This document shows, piece by piece, positions 30,471-38,894 of a stretch of DNA of 64,000 nt. The position numbers and the translations under genes were made by a program. The notes beneath the pieces were generated by a model. It searched no databases. It saw only the letters and a program-made list of their open reading frames with translations, and was not told the DNA's origin. The stretch comes from Deltaproteobacteria bacterium. GTDB taxonomy: Bacteria > Myxococcota > Myxococcia > Myxococcales > JAHFDP01. The DNA lies in the NCBI GenBank assembly GCA_023248955.1, contig JAHFDP010000003.1:1-64000 (forward strand), given 5' to 3'. The stretch's first letter is position 1, and every line of letters starts with the position of its first letter.

Positions 30471-30874
30471 AGTTTGTCGTCGACACCGATGTTATCGCCG
30501 CAAGCCTGCTCGGCGAACCGGCCACCGGAAAAGTGGCCTCGCGTCTTCTCGCTGCGCGCCACGAGCTGCACGCGCCGGCCCACTGGAAGGCGGAGCTGGG
30601 CAATGTCGTTTGGAAGGCGGTTCGGATGGGAACGCTCGCGCCGGAGCAGACCGTCGACGTTTTTGATCTTGCCGAAACGTTGCCCATCGTTTCGGTGGAC
30701 GTGATGGAGCTCTGGCGTGGTGCCACCATGCGAGCGATCCACGCCGGGCATCCTGCCTACGATGTGTTTTTCGTGGAGCTGGCCATTCGATTGCGGACGG
30801 TGGTGGCGAGCTTTGACGGAAAATTGCGCCGACGATTTCCGGAGTATGTGAAGCGGCCGGAAGATATTGGGTAA
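30467..30874 (+). CDS. PIN-domain toxin (VapC/FitB type), probable CTG start
   Basis: 135 aa. The PIN acidic residues are in FVVDTDVIAASLL (first Asp), KAELGN (Glu), AYDVFFVELA (Asp/Glu) and ASFDGK (Asp). The family's usual MKFVVDTDV beginning is encoded as CTG AAG TTT GTC. In this frame a stop lies at 30443-30445 and no ATG, GTG or TTG comes before the PIN core, so CTG 30467, which overlaps the antitoxin stop just as ATGA would, is the best start. The next usable start (GTG 30533) would delete the first catalytic Asp. Confidence 0.85.
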   Translation: MKFVVDTDVIAASLLGEPATGKVASRLLAARHELHAPAHWKAELGNVVWKAVRMGTLAPEQTVDVFDLAETLPIVSVDVMELWRGATMRAIHAGHPAYDVFFVELAIRLRTVVASFDGKLRRRFPEYVKRPEDIG

Positions 30875-30897
30875 TATCGGTCCGGTGCCTTATTTTT

Positions 30898-31062
30898 CTA
30901 CGCGCGGGCCGACTGCGCCGCTTGTCGCCTTCGTAGCTCTCCAACGGCCGCCAGAATCGAAGCCGTCAAATCGACGTTGGGGATAGGAGGCGCGATCTCC
31001 GCGAGAAGTCGCGCTACCTGCGCGTGCCGTCGGCGTATGACATTGTGATCAGGCCGTCCCAT
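30898..31062 (-). CDS. Possible 54-aa protein downstream of the ECF sigma gene
   Basis: Frame from ATG 31062 to TAG 30898-30900, 37 bp after the sigma-factor stop on the same strand. It encodes a basic, helical small protein (RRRHAQVARLLAEIAPPIPN, later TASILAAVGELRRRQ). The ribosome site is weak. Position behind a sigma gene recalls an anti-sigma factor, but it is too short for a known type and has no HxxxCxxC zinc motif or membrane segment. Confidence 0.35.
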   Translation of the reverse strand: MGRPDHNVIRRRHAQVARLLAEIAPPIPNVDLTASILAAVGELRRRQAAQSARA

Positions 31063-31099
31063 TCCCGTTCTACGGACGAGTGTGATGACGGTTACAACG

Positions 31100-31768
31100 T
31101 CACAAATCGACCGCGTCGAGCGACGCCAGCGCGCCGTCCACGTTGCGTAGTTGCTCGAGCAACATCGTGCGGCCGCGAACCACGCGCACCTTCAGCGCGC
31201 CAACCGTGTCGCCGGTCATTTCCGAAATCGCTTCGTAAGAGAGATCTTCGAGGTGTCGCAGCACCAACGCTTCGCGGTACTTCGCCGGCAACAGATCGAG
31301 CGCCGTGTTGAGCGCTTGGCGTAGCTCGGTTCGCGCCATCGCACCGTCCGGCGATTCGCGCACTTCGGTGGGAAGCGGCCCCGGATCGAGTCCGTACGTG
31401 CTCTCGCCGTGCGGTTTGGATCGCAGACGATCGCGGCAGGCGTTGAGCGCGATTCGGTAAATCCACGTCGAGAATTTGTGGCGCGAGTCGAAGCTCGAAA
31501 GATGAAGATAAGCGCGCAAAAACGCCTCTTGCGTCAGCTCGTCGGCGTCGGCGGTGTTGCCGCACATGCGCAAGCACAAGCTAAAAAGTCCGCGTTGGTA
31601 GCGCTCGACGAGCTGGGCATACGCAGCGCTATCGCCGGCGCGAACGGCTTGCAGCACCCGTTCTTCAGCGGCGTCCGCATCGAGGGGAACCAGGCGCGGT
31701 GCGGCGCGCCGCGAAGGAGATTGGAGCCGACGGGAGGGTGACGATTGTTGAGCGAGGGCAGCGGTCAT
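31100..31768 (-). CDS. ECF-family RNA polymerase sigma factor
   Basis: 222 aa with sigma-2 (AYAQLVERYQRGLFSLCLRM, DELTQEAFLRAYLHL, KFSTWIYRIALN) and sigma-4 (LLPAKYREALVLRHLEDLSY, EISEMTGDTVGALKVRVVRG-like order) regions. ATG 31768 with AAAGG upstream is preferred to TTG 31798. No membrane anti-sigma factor adjoins it. Confidence 0.92.
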   Translation of the reverse strand: MTAALAQQSSPSRRLQSPSRRAAPRLVPLDADAAEERVLQAVRAGDSAAYAQLVERYQRGLFSLCLRMCGNTADADELTQEAFLRAYLHLSSFDSRHKFSTWIYRIALNACRDRLRSKPHGESTYGLDPGPLPTEVRESPDGAMARTELRQALNTALDLLPAKYREALVLRHLEDLSYEAISEMTGDTVGALKVRVVRGRTMLLEQLRNVDGALASLDAVDL

Positions 31769-31881
31769 GCCATCTAGCCTTTGCACGCCCGAGGCCAACT
31801 GAGATATTCGGGGATTTCAAAGGGATTTTGGCGAAACGGTGGTGATGTGGATCACGAACGAAGCGTGGAGGAGTGACAGCG

Positions 31882-32664
31882 ATGGCAGACTTTGCACTGA
31901 TTTTGGGAGCGTCCAGCGGATTCGGCGCGGCCATTGGAGAGGCGCTGGCGAAGAGTGGTTACGACATCGCGGGCGTTCATCTCGATCGACGCGGAACGCA
32001 ATCCGCCGTCGACGAATCGATGGCGGCGATTCGTGCGGCTGGCCGCGAGCCGCTTTTTTTCAACACCAACGCCGCGGGCGACGAGGAGCGCAAAGCCGTG
32101 CTGGACGCGCTCGCCACGCGCTGCGCCTCGAGCGGTAGCAAGGTTCGCGTGCTGGTCCACTCGCTCGCGTTCGGCACGTTGAAACCGCTGGTGGCCGAAA
32201 CGGGTGACAGCGTCACGCGCAAGCAGCTCGAGATGACGCTCGACGTGATGGCCAACAGCCTCGTCTATTGGGCGCAGGACGTGGTGGCGCGTGGGTTGAT
32301 GGCGGACGGCGGCCGCATTTTCGCCATGACCAGCTCCGGCGGAACGCGCGTGCTTCCGCAATACGGTCCGGTGTCCGCGGCCAAAGCGGCGTTGGAGAGC
32401 CACTGCCGGCAGCTCGCGCTGGAGCTGGCCCCGCGCGGGATCGCGGTGAATGCGATTCGGGCTGGCGTCACCGACACCGCAGCGCTGCGCAAGATTCCGG
32501 GAGCGGAACGGCTCATTTCCGAAGCCACCGCGCGCAATCCTTACCACCGCCTGACCACACCGGGGGACGTCGGCCGCTGTGTGGCGCTGCTCTGCGATCC
32601 GCGCAGCGCGTGGATGACGGGAAATACACTGGGTGTCGATGGCGGCGAAGACATAGTGGGGTAG
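31882..32664 (+). CDS. Enoyl-ACP reductase-like SDR (FabL/FabI type)
   Basis: 260 aa. It shows the divergent SDR active site Y-x6-K (Tyr161, Lys168) seen in FabI/FabL rather than YxxxK, and the C-terminal half (DTAALRKIPGAERLI..., MTGNTLGVDGG) is close in pattern to FabL. It probably reduces trans-2-enoyl-ACP with NAD(P)H in fatty-acid synthesis. Start ATG 31882 follows GGAGGAG with 8-nt spacing. No other fab gene is nearby. Confidence 0.8.
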   Translation: MADFALILGASSGFGAAIGEALAKSGYDIAGVHLDRRGTQSAVDESMAAIRAAGREPLFFNTNAAGDEERKAVLDALATRCASSGSKVRVLVHSLAFGTLKPLVAETGDSVTRKQLEMTLDVMANSLVYWAQDVVARGLMADGGRIFAMTSSGGTRVLPQYGPVSAAKAALESHCRQLALELAPRGIAVNAIRAGVTDTAALRKIPGAERLISEATARNPYHRLTTPGDVGRCVALLCDPRSAWMTGNTLGVDGGEDIVG

Positions 32665-32691
32665 GTGTTTAAGCCCTCTGTCGTGAACATC

Positions 32692-33723
32692 TTACTCCCA
32701 CCGCCATGACCCGATCGGCGCGGGTGGCGGCGGAATGTCCTCCTCGCGCGTGCGGCCCAGCCCCAACTCTTCGGCGGCGCGCGCGCACACTTTCACGAGC
32801 TCCGCGTCGCGCCAGCCCTTGCGCGCTTCGCCGAGCATGAACTCCACCGCGCCCTGACGCGTGCGCGCGCGGTGGTAGGGACGGTCTGTTGTGATGGCGT
32901 CAAAAATGTCGGCCAATTGGAGGATCTGCGCGGAGAGCGGAAAGGCGTCGCCGCGCAGTCCGTCGGGATAGCCCGAGCCATCGAGCCGCTCATGGTGCGA
33001 CCGAATCATTGGACAGAGATCACGAATGCTGCGCAGCGGTTCGCAGATTCGTTCACCGATGATGGGATGCTTGTTCATCACGATGCGCTCTTTGGCGGTA
33101 AGCACGCCGCGCTTGTTGAGCAGCGCGTTGGGGATTCCGATCTTGCCGATGTCGTGCAGCACGCCGCCTTTTGCGAGCGCGTCCTGGGCGTCGGCGTCGA
33201 GTCCCGCGTGGCGTCCGATGAGCGCCGAAAGTTGGCCTACGCGCTCGGTGTGACCCTCGGTGTAGACGTCCTTCGCTTCCACGGCGTTGGCCAGGGCGTA
33301 GATGACTTGCGTGGCATCATCGAGGCGCGAAAGTTGCGCGCGCACGCGAAGGTGCGAGCGCACGCGGCTTTGCAATTCGCGCGCGAACGGCGCTCCGCTT
33401 CCCGACATCGCGTCGTCTGCGCCAGCATCCAAGGCAGTGGCGCGCGCGGCGGCGTTGTCCTCGGTGATGGCGAGGAGCGGCACCAGACGCAGCGCTGGAA
33501 TGGATTTGAAATGGACGCAGAGTGCAAGCCCCATTCGCGGATCGCCGCGCAGATCGACGAGCGTCAAATCCGCCTTCAGCGCCTCGGCGCCAGCGGCCGC
33601 GTTGATCGCCACGGGAATCGATTCGGCATCGATCGCCGCCAATGCCGTGGCGATTTCCGTGCGCGCGGAGTCGGGCGCGGCGATGACGAGATGGGTCGTT
33701 GACAAGCGATGAAATCGTAACAT
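32692..33723 (-). CDS. HD-GYP domain protein with receiver-like N-terminus
   Basis: 343 aa. Residues 1-130 look like a degenerate receiver domain; the rest is HD-GYP with VLHDIGKIGIP, HPIIGERI, SHHERLDGSGYPDGL and ADIFDAITTDRPYH. It is likely a cyclic-di-GMP phosphodiesterase. The intact GYP and metal-binding His/Asp suggest activity. It is divergent from ridA with 20 bp between starts. Confidence 0.9.
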   Translation of the reverse strand: MLRFHRLSTTHLVIAAPDSARTEIATALAAIDAESIPVAINAAAGAEALKADLTLVDLRGDPRMGLALCVHFKSIPALRLVPLLAITEDNAAARATALDAGADDAMSGSGAPFARELQSRVRSHLRVRAQLSRLDDATQVIYALANAVEAKDVYTEGHTERVGQLSALIGRHAGLDADAQDALAKGGVLHDIGKIGIPNALLNKRGVLTAKERIVMNKHPIIGERICEPLRSIRDLCPMIRSHHERLDGSGYPDGLRGDAFPLSAQILQLADIFDAITTDRPYHRARTRQGAVEFMLGEARKGWRDAELVKVCARAAEELGLGRTREEDIPPPPAPIGSWRWE

Positions 33724-33743
33724 CGTTCTGGTAGGAGACCGTC

Positions 33744-34130
33744 ATGCCCAACACCGCCATCGCCACGCCAAATGCCCCCGCCGCCATCGGTCCCTATTCG
33801 CAAGCCATTGCGGTCTCGGCGCAGCGGCTTCTTTTTTGTTCGGGACAGATTCCGCTCGACCCGAAAACTGGCGCGCTGCTCGACGGCGACATCGCCGCGC
33901 AGACCGAACGCGTGTTGGACAACATCGCGGCCGTGCTGTCCGCGGGCGGAATGGAATTTTCCGACGTGGTGAAGACGACGATCTTTCTCGCCGATCTGGC
34001 CGATTTCGCGCGTGTAAATGAAGTCTATGCGCGGTGGTTTACGAAGGCGCCGCCAGCGCGATCGACGGTGCAGGCCGCGGCGTTGCCCAAGGGTGCGCGT
34101 GTGGAGATCGAAGCGATCGCAGCGAAGTAG
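33744..34130 (+). CDS. ridA: RidA-family enamine/imine deaminase
   Basis: 128 aa, usual length. Hydrolyses reactive 2-aminoacrylate and related enamines. Conserved segments: AIGPYSQAI, LLFCSGQIPLDP, VVKTTIFLADLADFARVN and the substrate-carboxylate Arg in PPARSTVQ. ATG 33744 follows GGAG. Confidence 0.93.
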   Translation: MPNTAIATPNAPAAIGPYSQAIAVSAQRLLFCSGQIPLDPKTGALLDGDIAAQTERVLDNIAAVLSAGGMEFSDVVKTTIFLADLADFARVNEVYARWFTKAPPARSTVQAAALPKGARVEIEAIAAK

Positions 34131-34146
34131 CGTGCGAAAAAAAAGG

Positions 34147-34614
34147 TTAATGCAACAGCTCGCCCTCGAATTCGTCGCCGTCTTTAATTGACTGCCGGCC
34201 CGCGAATCCGGTCTCTAGGTTGTGCCATTGCGAGACACGTTTTTCGCCAAATCGCCAACACAAGCAGACCGTTTTTCCGCGCAGCTTCGAGCGAAAATCG
34301 ACCAGCCCGTCGACGGCTTTGATCTCCAGCCCCAGCTGCGCCAGGTCTTCCAGGAGCGCGCGAAGCTCGCCAAGCCGCGCGCGCAAATCGCCTTGAAGTT
34401 TCTGCACGCGTTCCGGCGCCTGCTCATCCACCACCAAGCTGTCCGCGGCGCTGGCGAGCTCCGCGGGATGTCCGAGTTGCGCCAGCTCCTTGGCGATGGG
34501 CTCCATGCGCCGCTGCAACACCCGCGCGCGATCGAACGTCGCCGAGAGCCGTGGCACCAGCGCGTTCGCTTCGGAGAGCGAAAAATGACGAATGGCGACG
34601 AATCGTGGCTGCAT
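34147..34614 (-). CDS. DUF2203 family protein
   Basis: 155 aa. N-terminal FSLSEANALVPRLSATFDRA, a helical middle and C-terminal KAVDGLVDFRSKLRGKTVCLCWRFGE, WHNLETGFAGRQ are typical of DUF2203, a small uncharacterised family in which a loop near the end is strongly conserved. Begins 8 bp after the stop of the lysine-2,3-aminomutase gene, so it is in that transcript. Confidence 0.85.
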   Translation of the reverse strand: MQPRFVAIRHFSLSEANALVPRLSATFDRARVLQRRMEPIAKELAQLGHPAELASAADSLVVDEQAPERVQKLQGDLRARLGELRALLEDLAQLGLEIKAVDGLVDFRSKLRGKTVCLCWRFGEKRVSQWHNLETGFAGRQSIKDGDEFEGELLH

Positions 34615-34622
34615 TACATTGT

Positions 34623-35858
34623 CTACGGTTCGTAATACTTGAAGGTTTTGCCGGCGTAGTTGCGCAGCACCAGCTCTTTGCCGTCGTGCGACACCACGTA
34701 GTTCGGCGAGAGCGGAATTTTCCCGCCGCCGCCGGGCGCGTCGCAGACGTAGTGCGGTACCGCGAGCCCGCTGGTCCAGCCGCGCAGCTTCTCGATGATG
34801 TCGAGCCCCGTCGCGATCGGCGTGCGAAAATGGCTGATGCCCTGCGAAAGATCGCACTGGTAAATGTAGTAGGGCCGCACGCGCATCAGGAGCAGCTTGT
34901 GGTTGAGATCCTTGACCAGCTTTGGGTCATCATTCACGCCCTTGAGCAGCACCATCTGGTTGCCGATCACGCAGCCCGCGTCCGCGAGCTTGCGGCACGC
35001 TTCGTAGGCTTCGGCGGTGCACTCCTTGGGATGGTTGAAGTGCGTGTTGACGAAGACCGGATGGTGGTGGCTCACCATGTAGGCGAAGTCGTCGGTGACG
35101 CGCTGCGGGAGCGTCACCAGGTTGCGCGTGCCGAGCCGGAAAATCTCCACGTGCGGAATCGCGCGCAGGCGGCCGAGGATGTAGTCGAGCCGGTCGTCGG
35201 AGAGCGTCAGCGGGTCGCCACCGGAGATGACGATGTCGCGCACCTCGGGATGCGCCGCAATATATTCAAGCGATTGTTCGAGCTGGTCCTTCGCGGCCGC
35301 GGTGGTGGGGTCCGACACTTTGCGCTTGCGCGTGCAGTGGCGGCAGTACACGGGACAGTTGTGGGTTGTGTAGAAGAGCACGCGATCGGGATAGCGATGC
35401 GTGATGCCTGGCACCGGCATGTCGCGCTCTTCCGCGAGCGGATCTTCCAAGTCGGTCTTCAGAATATTTAGCTCGCCGCCCTTGGGCACCGACTGCAAAC
35501 GAATCGGGCAATCGGGATCCTCGCGATCCATCAGGTTCGCGTAGTAGGGCGTGATGCCGACGTGAAACATCTCGTGCGATTTGGTGTAGGCGTCGCGCTC
35601 GTCCTGCGTGACGTTGAGCACCTTCTCCATGCCGGCAAGGTTGGTGATGCGCTCGCGCTGCTGCCAACGCCAATCGTTCCATTTCGCGTCGGGTACATCG
35701 GACCACGGACCCTTCGACGTCGGCGGAAATCGGTTCAAGATGTGCGGCCGAATCGGACGGCGCGGAACTTTTTCTTGCGACGTGGTCGACGCGGAGATGG
35801 GCTCCAGGGCGGGTTCGGTGAGTTCGCTCGAGCCGTTCGGAACGATGGGCAGGGCCAT
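34623..35858 (-). CDS. Lysine 2,3-aminomutase family radical SAM enzyme (copy 1)
   Basis: 411 aa. SAM cluster Cys at 168, 172 and 175 (CPVYCRHC), RYPDRVLFYTTHN before it, and the PLP Lys in PGGGGK near the C-terminus. Length and the C-terminal extension fit lysine 2,3-aminomutase (KamA/AblA) rather than EpmB, which is shorter. It would turn L-lysine into L-beta-lysine, in lysine breakdown or beta-lysine osmolyte synthesis; the acetyltransferase AblB is not nearby. ATG 35858 has GGAGA upstream. Divergent from copy 2. Confidence 0.9.
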   Translation of the reverse strand: MALPIVPNGSSELTEPALEPISASTTSQEKVPRRPIRPHILNRFPPTSKGPWSDVPDAKWNDWRWQQRERITNLAGMEKVLNVTQDERDAYTKSHEMFHVGITPYYANLMDREDPDCPIRLQSVPKGGELNILKTDLEDPLAEERDMPVPGITHRYPDRVLFYTTHNCPVYCRHCTRKRKVSDPTTAAAKDQLEQSLEYIAAHPEVRDIVISGGDPLTLSDDRLDYILGRLRAIPHVEIFRLGTRNLVTLPQRVTDDFAYMVSHHHPVFVNTHFNHPKECTAEAYEACRKLADAGCVIGNQMVLLKGVNDDPKLVKDLNHKLLLMRVRPYYIYQCDLSQGISHFRTPIATGLDIIEKLRGWTSGLAVPHYVCDAPGGGGKIPLSPNYVVSHDGKELVLRNYAGKTFKYYEP

Positions 35859-35951
35859 GGTGTCTCCGTCAGAGTGCCGTCGAATGGACGACATTAACAT
35901 GGTGCCCCTTTCGGCAAGGAAACACGCCGACTAGGATTGCGCGCCTCACGC

Positions 35952-37193
35952 ATGCCGTCCATCGCTCCACAATACGGAAACTGGCGCGCCTCTTTCCCCG
36001 AGGCGACCGAATCCGACTGGCTTGATTGGCGTTGGCAGCAGCGGCACCTCCTCCGGACCGAAGCGGATCTCGCGCGCATGGTTGCGCTCACCGATGACGA
36101 GCGCGCCGGCATTCGCGAAACGGCCGCGCGGTTCCGGCTCGGGATCACGCCCTACTATGCAAGTCTGATGGACGCCGCGTCGCCGTTTTGTCCGGTGCGT
36201 ATGCAGGCGATCCCGGTGCGCGCCGAAGCCCGTGTTAGCGAAGGCGAGTTGCGCGATCCGTTGGGCGAGGACCTCCACCGTCCCACCGCGGCCATCGTGC
36301 ACAAATATCCCGACCGCGTGCTTTTCTTGGCGCTTGATCAGTGCCCCGTTTATTGTCGTCACTGCACGCGGCGGCGCATCACGCACGGCGACGAAGGTGC
36401 GCTGGGGCGTGACGCCATCGCGGACGCGCTCGGTTATGTGCGGGCGCACCACGAAGTGCGCGACGTGCTCATCTCGGGTGGCGATCCGCTGGTGCTCACC
36501 GATGCGCGGCTCGGCGAAATTCTGGCGGCGCTTCGTGCCATCCCGCACGTCGAGATTATCCGCATTGGTACGCGCGCGCCGGTGGTGTTGCCGATGCGTG
36601 TCACCGCCGAGCTGTGCGTGCTGCTTCGCAAACATGCGCCGGTTTTCATGGTTACTCATTTCAATCACCCGAAGGAGCTGACGCCGGAAGCGACCGCCGC
36701 TTGCGAGCGTCTCGTGGACGCGGGCATTCCGGTGGAAAATCAGACGGTGCTGCTTCGTCGCGTGAACTCCCGTGCGCGGACGATTCGCGATCTCAACCAG
36801 CGGCTGCTGCGCCACCGCGTGCGGCCCTACTATTTGCACCAGGCCGACGTTGCCGAGGGTATCGAGCATTTGCGCACGCCGATTCGCGCGGGCCTCGAGA
36901 TCCTCGAGCAGCTGCGCGGCTGGACGAGTGGGCTGGCGGTGCCGCACCTGGCTGTCGATCTGCCGGGCGGCGGTGGCAAGGTGACGCTGCAACCGCACTA
37001 CGCGCTGGAGTTCGGTGAACGGTCGACGCTGTTCCGGTCTTACAAAGGTGATCGTATCGAATACCCCGAGCCCGTCGAAACCGATTGCGCTTGTCCGTAC
37101 GACGATGTGTATTACAAAAATGATCGGACCGATCACGCGGCGCCACCGCCGCGACGCGTGCGGTTTTCCGTCATGAAGGAGAGCTCTCCGTGA
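35952..37193 (+). CDS. Lysine 2,3-aminomutase family radical SAM enzyme (copy 2)
   Basis: 413 aa, clearly paralogous to the divergent gene: cluster Cys 131, 135, 138 (CPVYCRHC), VRPYYLHQADVAEGIEH and PLP Lys in PGGGGK. It lacks the first ~35 residues of copy 1 and has its own C-terminus with DCACPYDDVYY. Substrate may be lysine or another amino acid such as glutamate. ATG 35952 is chosen, with TTG 35937 possible. The stop overlaps the dedA start (GTGA). Confidence 0.88.
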   Translation: MPSIAPQYGNWRASFPEATESDWLDWRWQQRHLLRTEADLARMVALTDDERAGIRETAARFRLGITPYYASLMDAASPFCPVRMQAIPVRAEARVSEGELRDPLGEDLHRPTAAIVHKYPDRVLFLALDQCPVYCRHCTRRRITHGDEGALGRDAIADALGYVRAHHEVRDVLISGGDPLVLTDARLGEILAALRAIPHVEIIRIGTRAPVVLPMRVTAELCVLLRKHAPVFMVTHFNHPKELTPEATAACERLVDAGIPVENQTVLLRRVNSRARTIRDLNQRLLRHRVRPYYLHQADVAEGIEHLRTPIRAGLEILEQLRGWTSGLAVPHLAVDLPGGGGKVTLQPHYALEFGERSTLFRSYKGDRIEYPEPVETDCACPYDDVYYKNDRTDHAAPPPRRVRFSVMKESSP

Positions 37194-37816
37194 TCGCGCA
37201 AATCCTCGAGGCGCTGGGCGCCTTCATCATCGGCGTTATTTCGTCGCTCGGTTACGCCGGCGTGGCGCTCTTGATGGCCATCGAGAGCTGCTGCATTCCG
37301 TTGCCCAGCGAGCTCATCATGCCGTTCGCCGGGTCGCTCGTGGCGCGCGGAACCTTCACACTCTGGGGCGCGGGACTTGCCGGCGCGATCGGTTGCGTCG
37401 TGGGCAGCGTGCCCGCCTACTACCTCGGCATGTACGGTGGCCGGCCGCTGATCTTGCGCTACGGCCGTTACGTGTTGCTCTCCCCGCACGATCTCGATCT
37501 CGCCGATCGTGCCTTCGCACGCTTCGGCGAAGCGATCGTTTTTTTCGCGCGGCTCTTGCCCGTCATTCGCACCTTCATCGCGTTTCCCGCGGGTGTGGCG
37601 CGCATGCCGATGGGAAAATTTCTCGTCTATACGTTCGCGGGATCGCTGCCCTGGTGTCTCGGACTCGCTTACGTCGGACAGAAACTCGGCGAACATTGGG
37701 ACACGCTGCGGCCCTATTTCCATCGTGCGGATGCGGTGATTGGCGCGCTGATCGTGATCGGCGGAGTCTGGTGGGTGCGCCGCCACTTGAAGGCGATGCG
37801 CGAGGTTTCCGCTTAG
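37190..37816 (+). CDS. DedA-family membrane protein
   Basis: 208 aa with four or five membrane segments and the DedA signatures: AIESCCIPLPSELIMPFAG (Glu and Pro of the first re-entrant loop) and FFARLLPVIRTFIAFPAG with the two conserved Arg. DedA proteins are linked to lipid carrier flipping and membrane homeostasis. GTG 37190 overlaps the aminomutase stop. Confidence 0.92.
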   Translation: MIAQILEALGAFIIGVISSLGYAGVALLMAIESCCIPLPSELIMPFAGSLVARGTFTLWGAGLAGAIGCVVGSVPAYYLGMYGGRPLILRYGRYVLLSPHDLDLADRAFARFGEAIVFFARLLPVIRTFIAFPAGVARMPMGKFLVYTFAGSLPWCLGLAYVGQKLGEHWDTLRPYFHRADAVIGALIVIGGVWWVRRHLKAMREVSA

Positions 37817-37826
37817 AGGAGCGCGT

Positions 37827-38303
37827 ATGACAACCGAATCGATTCGTATTACCGCCACCATTCTCGCCGCGCCTCAGCGCATTTACGACGCCTGGCTCGA
37901 TGGCAAATCGCACAGCGCTTTCACCGGCGGCAAGGCCACGATCGAGCCTGGCATCGGCGGCCGTCACACCGCGTGGGACGGCTACATCGAGGGCGTTACG
38001 CTCCAACTCGTCCCCGGCAAGCGCATCGTGCAGTCGTGGCACACCTCGGAATTTCCGGCCGACGCCATCGATTCGCGGTTGGATATTTTGCTCGAGGAAG
38101 TTTCCGGCGGAACGAAGCTGACGCTCGTGCACTCGGAAATTCCCGCGGGGCAGGGCGCCAAATACAAGAGCGGGTGGCAGGAGCACTACTTCGCGCCGAT
38201 GAAAAAATATTTCGCGGCGAAGGCTGTCAAAAAGAAAGCGGCGCCGAAGAAGAAGTCCGCAGTTCGTGGCAAGGCTGCCGCGGCGAAGAAGCGCCGGAAA
38301 TAG
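37827..38303 (+). CDS. SRPBCC/AHSA1-domain protein with Lys-rich tail
   Basis: 158 aa. Residues 1-135 form an Aha1-C/SRPBCC fold (ILAAPQRIYDAWLDGKSHSA, PGKRIVQSWHTSEFP, GTKLTLVHSEIP, HYFAPMKKYF). The last 30 residues are a Lys/Ala tail typical of nucleic-acid-binding tails in myxobacteria. Ten bp after dedA, so in the same transcript. Ligand unknown. Confidence 0.85.
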   Translation: MTTESIRITATILAAPQRIYDAWLDGKSHSAFTGGKATIEPGIGGRHTAWDGYIEGVTLQLVPGKRIVQSWHTSEFPADAIDSRLDILLEEVSGGTKLTLVHSEIPAGQGAKYKSGWQEHYFAPMKKYFAAKAVKKKAAPKKKSAVRGKAAAAKKRRK

Positions 38304-38495
38304 CCGCAAACATACCCGTAAACGACCCGATACGTCCGAGCGCAAATCGGGGCAACCGTTCAGTCCGTCATGGCCGGGCTTGACCCGTTCCCTACAGCTC
38401 GCTCGAGCGTGTCGTTGAGGAGAACAAGGACGACTACTCTCGCTCGCTCCGGCGCGCGCAGGCCACGCTGAATCGAGAGAAACCGCGCGCGGCCC

Positions 38496-38894
38496 GTGGC
38501 ACGCATTCGATCGTCGACGCGGCTCAGTGGCCGCGAACAGATGGTGGATCTCTCACCGCGCGCCATCGCAATCGAGGATGCCAACGGCATGCCGCACCAG
38601 ATGACCGCGACGGGGCAGTTTACGTTTCTGACGAGTGGCCGTTGCCTGGTGGTCGTGAATGTCCACATCGACGGAAAGGTCTCGACTGGGAAACACGGGT
38701 GCAGTTACCGCATCGAGGGCGACCGTCTCACGCTCGGTGAGGAAGCGGGACTGGATCAGGGCGCCCGCAACGTTTTTCGCGTCTCGCAAGAGAGCGAGCG
38801 GCTGGTGCTGGAGGAGATTTACGAGGAGGCGCAGAGCGTGAAATTCGATCGCAGCGGGCATGAACGGGTGGTGTTGCAGCGGCGGACGGACTAG
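38496..38894 (+). CDS. Hypothetical protein
   Basis: 132 aa from GTG 38496 (ATG 38541 is a later choice). The pattern MTATGQFTFLTSGRC, KHGCSYRIEGDRLTL, LVLEEIYEEAQSVKFDRSG is that of a small beta-barrel such as a lipocalin-like domain, but there is no confident match and no signal peptide, so it may be a 5'-truncated gene. Its TAG is the first three bases of an 18-bp inverted repeat. The 190 bp before it hold no gene that I can see. Confidence 0.5.
   Translation: MARIRSSTRLSGREQMVDLSPRAIAIEDANGMPHQMTATGQFTFLTSGRCLVVVNVHIDGKVSTGKHGCSYRIEGDRLTLGEEAGLDQGARNVFRVSQESERLVLEEIYEEAQSVKFDRSGHERVVLQRRTD

Noticed and set aside
38370-38400. CGTCATGGCCGGGCTTGACC, like an abundant intergenic palindrome of rhizobia
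   Set aside because: Only one partial arm is present, no second copy in the window, and no hairpin partner nearby.
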